From: Dipetalonema caudispina
Taxonomy: Eukaryota; Nematoda; Chromadorea; Rhabditida; Onchocercidae
Direction: 5' to 3'
NCBI GenBank assembly: GCA_013365325.1
Contig: JABVXV010000026.1
Span: 370,161 to 434,160 of the forward strand
DNA: 64,000 bases
Under the pieces are notes generated by a model. It saw only the letters and a program-made list of their open reading frames with translations. It was not told the origin of the DNA and did no database searches. This document shows positions 46,221-59,085 of this stretch, one piece after another. Positions within the stretch are counted from its first letter, which is position 1. Each line of letters opens with the position of its first letter. A program made the position numbers and the translations under genes.

Positions 46221-49200
46221 TTATCGATCTTCAGGTCGCAAAAGTGTAAACTTCGCGATACATTCCATTATCCAAATCGGGGTGATAAGGCTGATGAATT
46301 TTTGCTTCACAACCCGTTGTGGTATGGACTGACCTGGCATGTATACCGTAAACAAACCGGAAAGCTGGAATACTGGAGTTTAGGAAACCAAAACCTATGG
46401 AAAATTTCGAAAGGTATTTTTAAGTGGTGGATTACCATACAAAAAAAGTTTATCTGTAACCTAAATTCTTGAAATTTGAGATAAAGGTTATTTAATGAAA
46501 TATTCCAAAATTCTACAGTTTTGCATATGGTAGTGCACATCTTACCTTATTCAAATCATTTCCTGTTCTTCGTGCATGATATGGTCTTAGTCCACTCTCA
46601 ATATATTCCTCTGCTTTGGGCTCTCTTCCAAGTATCACACCCCCAGCTAATTGAACAAGTTTTTTGATTTCATTATCTTGATATGGCAAATATTTATGCT
46701 TGCAAAAATAAAAGTGACATCCTCGAAAGAGCCCCGGCCTCTGAAAATATATAATTTCAAAAATGCTTGCAAGATTTGTATAGAAGCTTAAAATTCTTCT
46801 GATATCTCTATTTTCCTCCTAGGAAATCTAACCTAGTTTCTCATTCCAATTAATAGTAACGAGATTAGATATATTGGCCTAGTGTAAGAAACCTAAGAGT
46901 TTCCTCAAGACATGTAAGAAAAACCTCATGATTCGACAAAACACTGTCCCATTTTGCCTGACATGATCCAAAAATCCAATCTGATTCAGTTTATCAACTG
47001 ATAAGTGAGACAAAATTAGCTTCACCGCTACTAGTTTTACGAAGTCCTTCAAGTTGCCTCTGATGGACTCGCTACACTGACGTCAGCTAGTGAAGCTTAA
47101 CAAATCAAAACAAAAATCACAAATCAGCATAACAACGCAAGACTGCAGGACAGGGGAACACGACAGAGTAGGAAAAATTTTCATTTCTCTTACCTTTGTC
47201 TCATTTCTGAGATCAGCCAAAAATGATTGTTATGCTAAAAAAAAGTCATCAGAAGAACATATCATTGAGAACTAATGCTATTTCGACTGTTGATGATAAA
47301 TGTAAGCAGAGAAGGCAAAAAAACTTAAATTAAAACTGCCCGTGATATAAAAGCCGGGAAATTGTTGTATGCTGCCTATTTTAACATCAGTAACATCGAA
47401 AGCAATGCACCGAACGTTGCCATGATAGCAATGACGAAAATGATCACCGTAATTAAAAACTAACTAGAAGACTGAAAAGCAAACTAACCATTCTAGCATA
47501 ATTTTCCCTAGCTTTAAAACATGAATTTCTGGCCAGCAGTTGGCCATTCCTATTAATTGCTGTAATTTCATACATCCCTTCATCCACTGTATCATTTGCT
47601 TCCAAACATGCATCCAACCACTCACTCGTTAAAATATATTGTCCACGTAGCATAGCTTCCAGAATTTCAACTGCAAGGAAAACATATAAATCATTGAATC
47701 GAAAATGTAGTGAAGATTATGATTGATCAAAAAAACTAAACTATATTCCTTCAAGGACTTCTTTAGTCACACGGTTTCATTTATTACCATTAAAAAAGTA
47801 TTTCTGTTTCCATTCCCCACTTTTAACTCTTACAAGCTTACCACTCTAGTTGTTTCGAGAATCTCGCTATCCTTTCTCATATTTTTCTGAACCTTTGAAG
47901 ATTGTAGAAATCTTTCAACAAAACTTACCAGTGATTTCTGCTGTTCGATTTTCTGTTGCCCGAACAACTAAATGTGTGGCAATTCCGAAATTCATAGTAC
48001 CTTTTGAGAGGATGCTGAATAAAAGTTTGCCACGCTGGAGCTTTACATCCGGTAATGTTGTTGATAGGAATACGGAATATCTCTTGAATTTTCGAAAAGA
48101 ATGTGCTACAAAGGATACATTTTGTTTTATCAAAAATTATTTATATTTTAAATGGATTATTATCTGGATATAAGAACTTATGAATAACTTAGATTCAGTT
48201 TATTATTTCAAACAATCAATCTAGGCTGCTTCGATGAATATATATGCGTTAGTCGCTAATGCCTAATTCATAATAAAAATGTTTTAAGATGTTGAAGTAG
48301 AATGGATATTTTAATCTACTTGATCTTAACGTATATCTTTTTCATCTATGATGTGATACTCTGAAAGTGAGCGTTCATGCTTCTGACATGCATCAGTCGA
48401 GTCTCAAAATTTCATATTTCACAATGTCTATTTTTTGAGCAAACTATATTGATCGTACCAATTTGAACCGGATGAAAAGTTTTGCCAAACACTGCTCGTA
48501 TTTCATCATCTTTAATGAAATCCATCGGTGTTTCATCCTAATTTGGAATTTATTTTATTTCATCAAAATTTTCAAATTTTATACAAAAAATACTGAAGAA
48601 AGATAGAATCTTATTTTTCAACAGGAGGCTAGAATTAACTGGTAATCTAAACCATGTCATAGTAATAAATAATGGAAAGTAAGGCCACCTTTAAGTTGTA
48701 CGCTCGTCTATTTGCTCCTTTCGATAACAAATATTCCACAACATCAACAGCGTGCCAACGTACCGCAGCGTGAAGTGCAGTTTCGCATAACTCTCCACCT
48801 GTGAAATTCGATTAGTTAAACTTTTAGGAGTTATTTACTTCATATTGACATTTAGTCATTATAACAAACAATGAAACTACTCGATTATCCATTGTAGCAC
48901 ACCTCTCGGTTACAATGTGATCGAAGCGAATTACTTAAAAGAGACTACTTACTATTCTTCCATATCAAACTATTTTGTTTGAACAAAATTTGACCAAAAG
49001 ACCAAGAGTACTTTTGACTTTTAGTTTTAATTTGGTAAAGTTTCAAATTTTAAAAACTACACTCTACCATGTGCATTGACAAGAGCACCATATTCAATCA
49101 AAATTTTGCAAATTTCGATGTAATTATGAGCTGCGGCATGATAAAGCGCCGTCAAACCGAGATTATCACTTTGATTAGCATCCTCTCCATTCTATAATTA

Positions 49201-51340
49201 AAAAAATAGAGTACGAATCATCATTATCCTTCACCACGCCAAATTTGCTCCTCCCTTATATCATAATCCTCAATTGTATCAGTTGTAATCATCATGTTAT
49301 AACAGAAATTATTACCTCTAAAGCTTCCAGAAGCTTCTTTTTTGAACCAAGTATAGCTGCATTCACTAGATTATATTCGTAGCGTTGAGATGGTGATTTA
49401 TGAGAATTTTGTGGTGCTGCTGTTATTAATGAGATTGTATCCGAATTTTTGGCACTAGCACTTTTCATTTCATGTTCCAAATCATTAGACTGAAAATTTC
49501 TGGATAGGAAATATTTAAGTGTTGGAAATTTTAAAACATTATAAATGCAGTCTAGAAATTTGCTAGGGAAATTGTAATAAAGAGTATTTGAAATAAGACT
49601 TATCCACAATCAGAGAATGTAATTTTCTTCCCTTAGCTATGCAATCTATGGTCTTGAATGACCGGACCGGCTTGGTGATCTACCTAATAGAGAAAGTCGA
49701 TCAAACGATTTACAGATTTAAACATTAATAAATGTTGTGACCTTCAAAAACAAACCACCTTCTTCTTTGCCACGGTTCTACCAAAAGTATTTTTAGGTCG
49801 TTCTTTGAAAAACTGAAATTTTCTTGGTTCATCATAAACACGCAATCCTTGAGTCATCAGGATGTCATTTTGAACGGAAATTCCAGCAACAACAGTATGT
49901 TGTGTTTGCGTGAATGATATAACATCATCCGATAGCGAAACGAGGCCCAAAACATCACTGTTCGAAACAGTTGCTCTGAAAACCGTAAATAACTAAACTT
50001 AATAAAAGAGTTGGGGAAAAAAATAAGACGATACAAAAACTTGCTCTGACGGTAGTTCTTCCGGGCGTACACTTACGGTCGCAGAAATAACATTATCTTT
50101 GATTCTAGCATATTCCTGAGTAGAACAAAACTCTTCTACTGTTCTTCGCTGCTCATCTGTTTCAACCATGCTAAGCATAATTTGTCGATCGAATTGAGAA
50201 ACGGTAAACTAAAATGTTATTCAACTCTTCAACTGAGCATACATCGGGAATTCAAACATCGATACTGATGTCATTGAACAACATAAATTCAAACATGAAG
50301 AGGTCAAATACAATATTCAGTACTCTAAGACTGCGACTATTTGAAGGTCTGACTGTTTGATGATTCGAAAATTAAAAGGTAATCACGTCCAACGTATTGA
50401 CATTTATCGAGTATCACTACAAATAGTCTCCTGTATTTTTTATCGAAAAACCAGCTGTCTTTAAGTTATCTATTTCAAAATATCAATCTAATTTTTTCCA
50501 CGTTATGGAATAAATTATATGAACAGAAGAACCAACTTTGGCAAGAGTTTCCTTCAGAGATAAAAGATTTTGGAAAAGTTGATCGGCAAAAGTCGCCGAC
50601 TTCACATGCTGCAATCCGACAGGAAGTAAACACTGTGGACATAACGGAAAAGACCTTCCATCACAGATTGCATTAACACATGTCCTGAAAAATGGCATGG
50701 ATAAGTTTCCTCTTAGCTTACATTATTTAGCAAGACAAAATTTAGAGTTTTCCAGAAGATATTTCTCGGTGCTACATTAATTTTTAAAAGTATCAAATCA
50801 GTATAGCAGCAGCACCAGAAGTTACATGAACTATGTGAAATCTGGCATAATACCTTAATTATGAATAGTGAATTAACTAAGTATTAATATCTGCTGGTAA
50901 GAGGACTCCGATCTGTAAATAAAATCGCTGCTTAATTAATATTTTTCGATTTAAGATCAATTCAGTTCTTGACAGTAGAATATCAATTGTCTCTTGATAG
51001 CGAGTGATAAAGTTTAAGAGTCATTGGGTTAAATTCAATATGCTTTGCCGTCTCGATTTCAGGGTAGTATGAAGGTCTTCCTTTTATCGAGCGCTTTGAA
51101 TAATCTATTTGAGTCGGACTTACTCGTTTTGAATAGTATATTCTGCGATGGAAATTTGAAGATAATTCATATCAAGTCCCAAAAATTTACGAAAAACTAG
51201 AATTTTCCTTGAATTCCGAGTTCTAAAACAATAATTTCGATGATTACCAAACTTATTTTACGGCTGAACAAGAAATTTACCAGCAGAAAACATGCTTGCA
51301 GGATGACCCAATAAACTGCAACTTATCCGACGGCTGATGA
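46221..51340 (-). CDS. BARD1/BRD-1 homologue: RING, ankyrin repeats, BRCT domains (5-prime end incomplete)
   Basis: Partner of BRCA1/BRC-1 in a ubiquitin ligase acting in DNA repair. Twelve exons join in phase: 51281-51340, 50537-50684, about 50077-50208, 49759-49992, 49316-49489, 49068-49191, 48689-48798, 48459-48537, 47929-48105, 47489-47670, 46546-46740, 46221-46364, giving about 586 residues plus a missing N-terminus. RING: C-K-H-V-F-C-W-T-C then L-C-P-Q-C; the first Cys pair is not found. Ankyrin: LGLTALYHAAAHNYIEICKI, ETALHAAVRWHAVDVVEYLL and DETPMDFIK. BRCT: ILTSEWLDACLEA ends the first, and LFRGCHFYF...LVQLAGGVIL, RPYHAR and the closing PIWIMECIAKFTLL form the second, as in BARD1. The donor of the 50077 exon is ambiguous (GTAAGT at 50076 or a later GT); both keep the frame. 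Confidence 0.88.
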
Positions 51341-53243
51341 CTGAAATTCGCAAAATTTATGATAATTCGACGAAATTACAGAAATTTTATTCGCAACAAT
51401 CTATTAAAATTTTGGAAAACTCAGCTGTCGATTATTCAATCATGCATTCAAAATTAAATATGATTTTCTTGGAAAATCAACTTCCAGTCTCTAAAAAATT
51501 GGGAGAAGTTAATTAAGCAACTGCAACGAAATAAGAAGAAATCTACGCATTGTTTGATTGACTGCAATAAGTACCATTGGTCACAGCATATACTTTTCAG
51601 GAATGCTTCCGTATGACCCAATGTTGAAGCGAACATTGTTTTATTTGAATTTGCAACTTGATCCAGCCAAATCAATAAACGGTAATGAAGCTACAGTAAA
51701 ATTAGTAGTCTGGTCACATTGATAAACGTTGTAGAAGGCATAATCTGAAGCTAACATTTAGAACTTTTCTGAAATTTTAAAATCAAAAATCTCAAGCATA
51801 AATATATCCATATCACATCTCATTCACAACTTCAATAATTATATAATTAAACAACTCAACCATTTATATCGTCATCGTTCATTCATTTTTCAATTTCAAA
51901 TTTATCATTTAGCTATTATGCAACGTTTTACATCCCAAGTCAAGAAAATATCAGTAATGATTGAAGTGTTACTGTTTTCGTTCTCATTTATCGATATTCA
52001 CATTTTGATAACATATAGGAATGTTTAATTATTTGCATACTTAAGTACTTATATGCTCAATTATAGCATAACAAATGGGTAGATTAAGTTATATGGTTAG
52101 TTAAGCTAAAGTAATTAGAAATTACTTATTTGCAATAGTTTATCATAAAAATCGCTACTTATTTATACTACTCATAAACTTATAGTTTTACTATAACATT
52201 ATTAAATTTACAGTTAATAGATGTGCATTCCTTAAATATGACTTTTACCGTCCAACATATGATCCTGTTACAATCCTAATTAGTGAATAAGAGTGAAATG
52301 TGTAATCTAAAGATTAGTGTCTTGGACCTAACCATTGGAAAAATAAAAAAATAATTAATTCGACAAATTGTCATTGTTTACCATCATAAAAAAATAGGTG
52401 TTTAGAGAATTAGTGCAGATTTTCGTATTAATTTGGTTCCATCCTTACTCCATTGAATAAGCAAATTAAAATGAATTAATTTTTTGAGATAAGAAATGGA
52501 TTATTTTAATTTATCCGCTAGTTAGAAAAAAAAAACCATTTCAATTTATCAATTAACCAATGAATGAAATAATGGTTACTTATGACTTTTGAAGGAAACT
52601 CACTCTAATAATCCGAAAGTCGAAAAAATCAAGAAGCTTATTTTTCATGACTAACTGGATGATTAGCTTTATTAATTTGTCAATGTTTTAACCTAATTCT
52701 TCTTTATTCCGGAATGAAAGCAAGTAGGGTTCGCCTTTGTGTTGGTAATCGGAATGAAGTTTGTGCTTTTTAATAAAGCATTTCAGTTCATCTATCTGTT
52801 GAGTATGGTTAAAATCTGCCCGAATTATCATCCTTATGGTAAAAATTATAAACAGTTACTTATCAAAGTTGTTCTTCCCTGATTGTGATAACGTATCAAA
52901 AGTACACCACATTACATCTAGTAATTAAATGTATTCGTTGTTTTTAACTGTTTCATTAAATTGAAAAAATAGTGAAAAAAACTAGGACAGTTTCATTCTA
53001 GATTTTTTATTATTTTGAAATTTTCAAATATCATATTTGCGGATCTGAAACTTAAAAAGTTAATGTCTGCTAAGAAACAACTCGAGAAAGATTTTTGTTA
53101 GAAGAGACTGATGGATATAAATTTTGTCCTCCAAATTCTTGAAATTTCGAAATAATCTTTTAATGACAACGAAATCCATTAATGCTTCATCCGTGTTACG
53201 GTTTCATTTTCTGATACTTTCTCTAGCGCATTTGTCGCACTGA
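51341..53243. other. Intergenic region, possibly with the 5-prime exon of the BARD1-like gene
   Basis: The start of the BARD1-like gene should lie here on the minus strand. An open frame beginning with ATG near 51633 (MFASTLGHTEAFLK) and a tiny open segment near 51372-51395 encoding LLRIKFL are candidates, but neither supplies the expected Cys-x2-Cys pair. The rest is AT-rich. Near 53007 a TTTATT could be the minus-strand polyA signal of the UNC-93-like gene. Confidence 0.4.
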
Positions 53244-56200
53244 TCAATGAATTTCCGTCGATGGAAATGGTTTATTGCTGAATTGTCTCTTACGTCTTAT
53301 TCGGCATATCTCGACCGTTCGCCTAACATATAGCTGAAAAAACGTAATATTATAAACTTTAAGTAGACTTTCTCCATTATTTTTACAGATAATCTGTTCA
53401 GACAGAAAAAATTGCTGCAAACGGAGCTTTAAATTGATCGAGTTTTTTTTTTCTGAAAAAAATTTGAACGTCGTATGAGATTTTAAAAATTTCTGTTGAG
53501 TAGTGCATACGAATGACAAAAAAAAGGAAAATCTTTAAGGCCCGTTAGATATATTGTTAGCAATTGCCGAATGAAGCAATTAAAGCCAAATGGTGGAATT
53601 GAAAACCACCGATGCTGATGGATAATTAATGGCTGATAGTTAGGGAGTCGTTAAGAAATTCCGATGTGAGGTCATCCCACCACAAATTCCTGGAATACCC
53701 AATAATTAAGGTTGAACTTACGCTGATGCTATCATAAAATTCGATACTCAAATAACAGAGCATTCCAACCAATAACATTCCTAATGAAATAAGTAAAAAT
53801 TGGGTGATATTCGTAAAACGGATAAGAATAAGCCCTAAACCAAATCCGGTTGATTCCCAAAATCGATAATTAGCAAATGCAGCTTCCAGCTGACTAGATG
53901 ATAACGCTATCCATAATCCTATAATTAAAGTTATTGGAATTTCAATTTTTCGTTTTTCTACTCTTTCTATTTTTTCTTTTCTTCTCATTAATAAAATGTG
54001 AAATTCTTACTAATGATTTTCTGTGAAATTCTCTCTCATATACTGCTATAAAAGTTATTAAATTGGTCTGAAAATTATTGATTAATGCATATTTTAATAA
54101 CAGTGCCAATAGCTTAATTAAAAAGCGGGATTTAATCATTTATCGATGAATAAAAATTAGTGACCGCTAATCTGAGTATTCCAGACACCATCAGCCATGC
54201 CCAAAACACCAATAGTAGCATAGAACAACGATGTATCACCAGGATTTAGAGGCCAAATCTGGAAATTACAAGAATTGAATGGCTTAATAGTGAATTGAAG
54301 ATATTTTTTCATGGCAAAGCAAGAAACATATTGTCATCTTTAAAAGTGAGAAATAACGATATCAATCCAGAAACTACAGTCAAAAATGGTTCAAAAATCA
54401 TAAGAGCTGTAATTACAATCTCTAAGCTGAGACTTGCTGATCGAAACTTCTAAATTAAACTGACCAAAAGTGTTAATGATACAAGCATACTGATAACAGC
54501 ACCAAAAACAAACAAAGGCATTCGCCCGAACAATTTCATTAATGGCCCAAAAACCAGGCTACATATTGCATCTGCTACACCAAATGCTGTCATCACGAAT
54601 CCAATTTGGCCAATACCAAGACCACAACCAATGTAAGCCTTAAAAAATCCACTTATTAACTTTATCTATTCAAAAAATTTCATCCATCGATAAAATAAGA
54701 ATTATCTGCTGCATTAAATATGTCATCACTGATCCAATTTTTGGCAACCGAAAAAGAAAAATTTATTAAATCAGTTTACAAAACAAAAAAAAAAAAGAAG
54801 AAATAATAATAACTTTTGTGTAAAGGCCAACGACAAATGCCTGCTCAGCGCCGCTGAAAAGTGTTAACGGCACCAATAGCAATGATTTTGGATAGGTAAG
54901 ATTCCGAAATATCGCCTTACAAATGTCTGTTGAAAAGAATGGCGCCTTTAATCTGTAACGAATAGTTGGTCCACTGAATAATATCATGATTTTTGTATTT
55001 TATAACAGATTTTGCTTATGGTTTTCAGGGCAAATTTTTGGTACTTTTGATTTTCAGGAATTTAAACGAAGAAATTAATTTTTGCAACATTGTTAGTTTC
55101 TTTGCCTTACTGTGAAAGTGTAAATTCGTTTGCTATTTATCTCATAAAATTTCCAATTGCTTCGCATTTATTTTTGGTAACCTATCACAATTTATACTAA
55201 TTATTCCAGTTTAGGTCAAGAAAAGGATAGTGGAAGAATTAAAGAAGTGAAGATTTCGATCTAAATTTCGCTCAAATATTTTCCCCTGTGAGAACTGATA
55301 CATAATATTGGAAAGATTAATATAATTCCCATCCCCCGTTGAACATCTCATTTTCGTTCTCCTGACGTTTTCGCCTCACCTACAACTTTATTAGCTGATG
55401 ATAACCTTTTATTGCTTCTCAGCACTTTCGGTATTTCGGTAAAAGTTTTTACAAAATGATTTTAAGCATTTTGCTTAGCACAAATTATTTAGAAACTACC
55501 GAAATTTATTTGGTGTAGCATATTTGTGATCATTTACCCCGAACAACATCATGAAAATTTCACGATACTAGCCTTAACACCGTTCCATTTATTTTACTGT
55601 CATATAACTAACTTACTAGTCCAGATATGCGAATAATTCCCAGTTTGCTTTGCTTAATACATGATGTTTTGTTTATAATTTTTTCCAGCTATAATTTCCA
55701 TCAAGCATGGATACCTCATTTCCCTGCACATGAAAAAAAAGTGAGGCATCCATACCTGGCAATTTCATCTTTTCTCAGCGAATTCAGAAAAAGAAGTACG
55801 ATCATAAGTGCAACGATGGTACAGCAGAAGTAGATGCCACAGAGAGACAAATAAACACTTTGCGCTGGTCGTCGCAAATTTTCGATTGCCTGCTCACTTA
55901 AGTATGATATATTATCACGAAATGAGTGCCCACAACTGAAATTTGTACACCCCAGGTATCAATTTTGATTAATTCAATATTTTTGAAAATAAAACAATTA
56001 AATAAAACAGAAATTTGAAATTTTAATCCAAAAAAATTCAAATGTGCATATTAATGATTGCCATATTAAACATAATGTGGAACGAAAAGATACTGAAGCA
56101 ACTTTTTGCATAAAAACAAAAAAAAAAAAAGACTGAAATGCAGAAATCAAAATATCACGATACCATTTTTGCACCTGATCTTCTAACTGATGATGACCAG

Positions 56201-59085
56201 TTGCAGCTGTTAAAATGAAGGATGAAATGAGATTACCAATCACTTGCCCCAAATGAAGTACCATAAAGAAATAACCAAAAAACCTGAAAACTTGACATAT
56301 TTTAATACAAAATTATAATTACAATGCTGAGCATTTAATTGTCTTTGATTACTATTCATTTCTTTGCTTAAAGTGATCCATAATTTATTCCAATGGATTT
56401 GTCGATACAGACGACAACAATACGAATACCTGATGATGACAACGTTCTGCGCTTCAATATTTAATTGCGCATATTTTGTTCCGCATTCTGAAATGTATAC
56501 ACATTTTGCTGCCCAAAGACAACTTCCAGCACATCCGGCAAGAATAGATGCTGGAATAAGCGAGTAATACCTGTAAAAGAGTATATAAATACCGAAACAA
56601 TATATTAGATAAAATATTCAACTGAATATGGATAAATAATAGAAATAGTGGAATGAAATATGATTGCTTTGATGAAAGTGAAGTACGATGGTAATTAAAT
56701 GACATGGTAGTATTACTGTGATTTCACTAAATTACATGTGTGAACGACTTACTTAGGTAGAAAATTTGATAGCATATAAATCATAAATATTCCTGATGAT
56801 GCAATTAACGTACGCTTGCATCCAAGGCGATTCAAAATAAATGAGGGAACAAATAAGTATGATATTGATAAGCTGATATAGAAGATTCTGAAATTGTAAT
56901 TAAATCTCTTGTGAAATATGACATAAATTTTCAATTTAAGATAATGCCAGAAGTATCTAACTTTTAATAATTTCGAAGCTTGGGCATTTCAAGATAAAAG
57001 TGCCGTCTTTGGAGTAATGAACGGATCAGTGCATCGAAGTGGTTCATACAAATATTATATCTAAGTACAGAAATGTAAAAAACATACGAGAGGCTGTCTG
57101 TTCCCAGACGACCGTTAATAGAAGACTGCAAATTCTGTAATCCATGAAACGCGGTAAAGAGGAATAAAAATGCCAAGCTAACGATCCATAAATTCACTCG
57201 AATCTTCCGTTTTGCCTTGTCAGACCGGTATTTCTCGGAACCAGACAGGAGGGCACGGCGTCTTTTCCGAATTAACTTCGCAGCAAAACCTTGACTGAAA
57301 ATGAATTTAAATCTGTTTTAAACTCATTCAAGTTTATTTTTGTTTGTTTTGCAACTTGAAATTTGAAATTGAAACATGAATTCCTTTCCTGAGCAAGATA
57401 ACTCCTGATGGTTCAGTATCATCAACCGATTCAATACTCGTCAAGTGATAATCGAAATCGCGAATCTTCGTCCTTTTGCTAATCATTCGACGCCTAGAGC
57501 CGTGGATTGGGCAAAACGGATCATAGACATAAACACGTTCAACGTTATTGTCTAGGAATCCGGAGTCCGATGGCTTATCATTGTACAGCGAATCGCCACG
57601 AAACAAATAAGCACTAAATTAAAAATTTTCCGAATATAAATTCTCCGAAATTTACAAATTGCATGGAAAACGAATCTTCAACGAAATTACAAGTTGTATT
57701 CCAAACTTAATTTTTTTTAAAAATTATTAGTTACCATTTAGTATCTGTTTTACTTTCTCGAAAAGATGATTGATGGCTGAATGTCGGCCTGGTTGTTGAT
57801 AATGGTAACGAAGACAAAACGGATAGTTGTTCATCAAACGTGGAAACCGGCTGTTCTAATGATTTAACCGTTGAGTGATGATGCGGCAGCGATGATTTCA
57901 AGATGGGTGACTCTGATTCGGAAACTTTCGGTTTTTGATCCGCGACAGTAGACATTTTATTGCTTTCGGGATGTCCACTTTTCAATTTATTCATCAATTT
58001 ACTACTAATTTTACGAATTCCAGACCTTCAAATAGGCAACGAATATTAATTTTCAATATTGAAAAGAAAGCTCTCAAACTGATTGATGACTGACAGCTAT
58101 GACGTTTAAATTAGCCATAAGAGATGTGCAGTTTCTTAAATTTACTTTTAGTTGCTAATATAAATTAAGAAAACTTCTCGAGCCATAAATTAAACTAAAC
58201 CAGTTTAACGATAATATTTGCAGCTTTTTTGAAATCTGATTCAAAGTGATTTAATTTAATGCCTGAAATGCTATTGTATCATAACATGGAAAATGTGATG
58301 TGATGAGTAGTCGACTAATTAATGAAGCTGATATCAGCTAGTTTGGCATCATAATTGCCCCAAAAAATATTTTTAAGCTTACATGGTACTTTTTCTCTCC
58401 GATTCTTCACGAACCATTTGATCGAGTATTTCTGAAAGTTTTTCGGGCGGCAATTCAGCTGCGTCAGCTACTGTTTCAACATCGACCAATTGTTGATTAA
58501 ACTAAAACTGATGCTAATTTTTCCAATTTAGTTTAACTTATTGACTTGTTCAAATTCACTAATAAAGATGTTGCATTTTTAAGATTTCATTGACATTTGA
58601 TTTTATATAATATTGCATGATTAAACGACAAAATGCATCAGCAAAGAAATATCATTGTATTTTCTCCCTAATTTATGTTCTTAGTTCAAGAGTGACGTTA
58701 AGTGATAAATTTCCTGAAACTTCAATCTGTATTCATTCTCGTTAGCAAATGATTAGGAAATATGTAAATATATTATGATTTAACTTGTCTACCAATGATG
58801 AATATATGTGATCGTATTGTGCGGCAAATTTTCCTCTCTTACCCATTATGTGTAACTCTTACACATATGACTTACCTTATTCAAAAATTCAACTGCATAA
58901 CAAAATAGAAAGTGAAATTTCAAACTTCAATTACTGGATAATTGGTTAAGTAATCAAATAAATAAATGACAATTAAATGTATAAACAATTACATCATAAC
59001 CAAAAAGAGATCGTGACATAGACTGTTGACTCAGTGCATCTTGCGGATTTTGCTTTACTAAATTCCATATATTGCGTCTGTCCAT
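53244..59085 (-). CDS. unc-93: UNC-93 family multi-pass membrane protein (K+ channel regulator)
   Basis: In C. elegans UNC-93 is a regulatory subunit of a two-pore K+ channel (SUP-9) in muscle; the fold belongs to the MFS-like UNC93 family. Fourteen exons join in phase: 58993-59085, 58383-58501, 57735-58025, 57356-57613, 57088-57294, 56753-56887, 56430-56570, 56188-56283, 55756-55935, 54814-54952, 54465-54638, 54165-54258, 53722-53918, 53244-53333; 737 residues. A long polar, Ser-rich cytosolic N-terminus (about 280 residues) precedes the first helix. Hallmarks: LFTAFHGLQNLQSSI after helix 1, SGIFMIYM, AGCAGSCLWAAKCVYIS, HLGQVIGNLISS, RRPAQSVYLSLCGIY, GFVMTAFGVADAICS, GMADGVWNTQIS, and AAFANYRFWESTGF (655-668). 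The C-terminal tail is basic. An acceptor-like TTTCAG lies 30 bases before the ATG. A 17-base alternative exon near 58866-58882 is possible. Confidence 0.9.

Noticed and set aside
49975..50208. Phase conflict between two exons of the BARD1-like gene
   Set aside because: The acceptor nearest the exon (TTCAG at 49976) gives the wrong phase, but the acceptor AAGTTTAG ending at 49993 starts an open phase-0 exon, so no frameshift is needed.
55756..55935. Apparent frameshift in the UNC-93-like gene before CGIYFCC
   Set aside because: On re-reading the complement I had dropped a CT from TTGTCTCTCTG. With the full sequence the exon is open throughout and reads RRPAQSVYLSLCGIY in one frame.
56175..56188. 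Donor GTGCAA at 56174 for the eighth UNC-93 exon
   Set aside because: It ends in phase 0, while the next exon needs phase 2. The donor GTTAGA at 56187 gives phase 2 and a family-like sequence.
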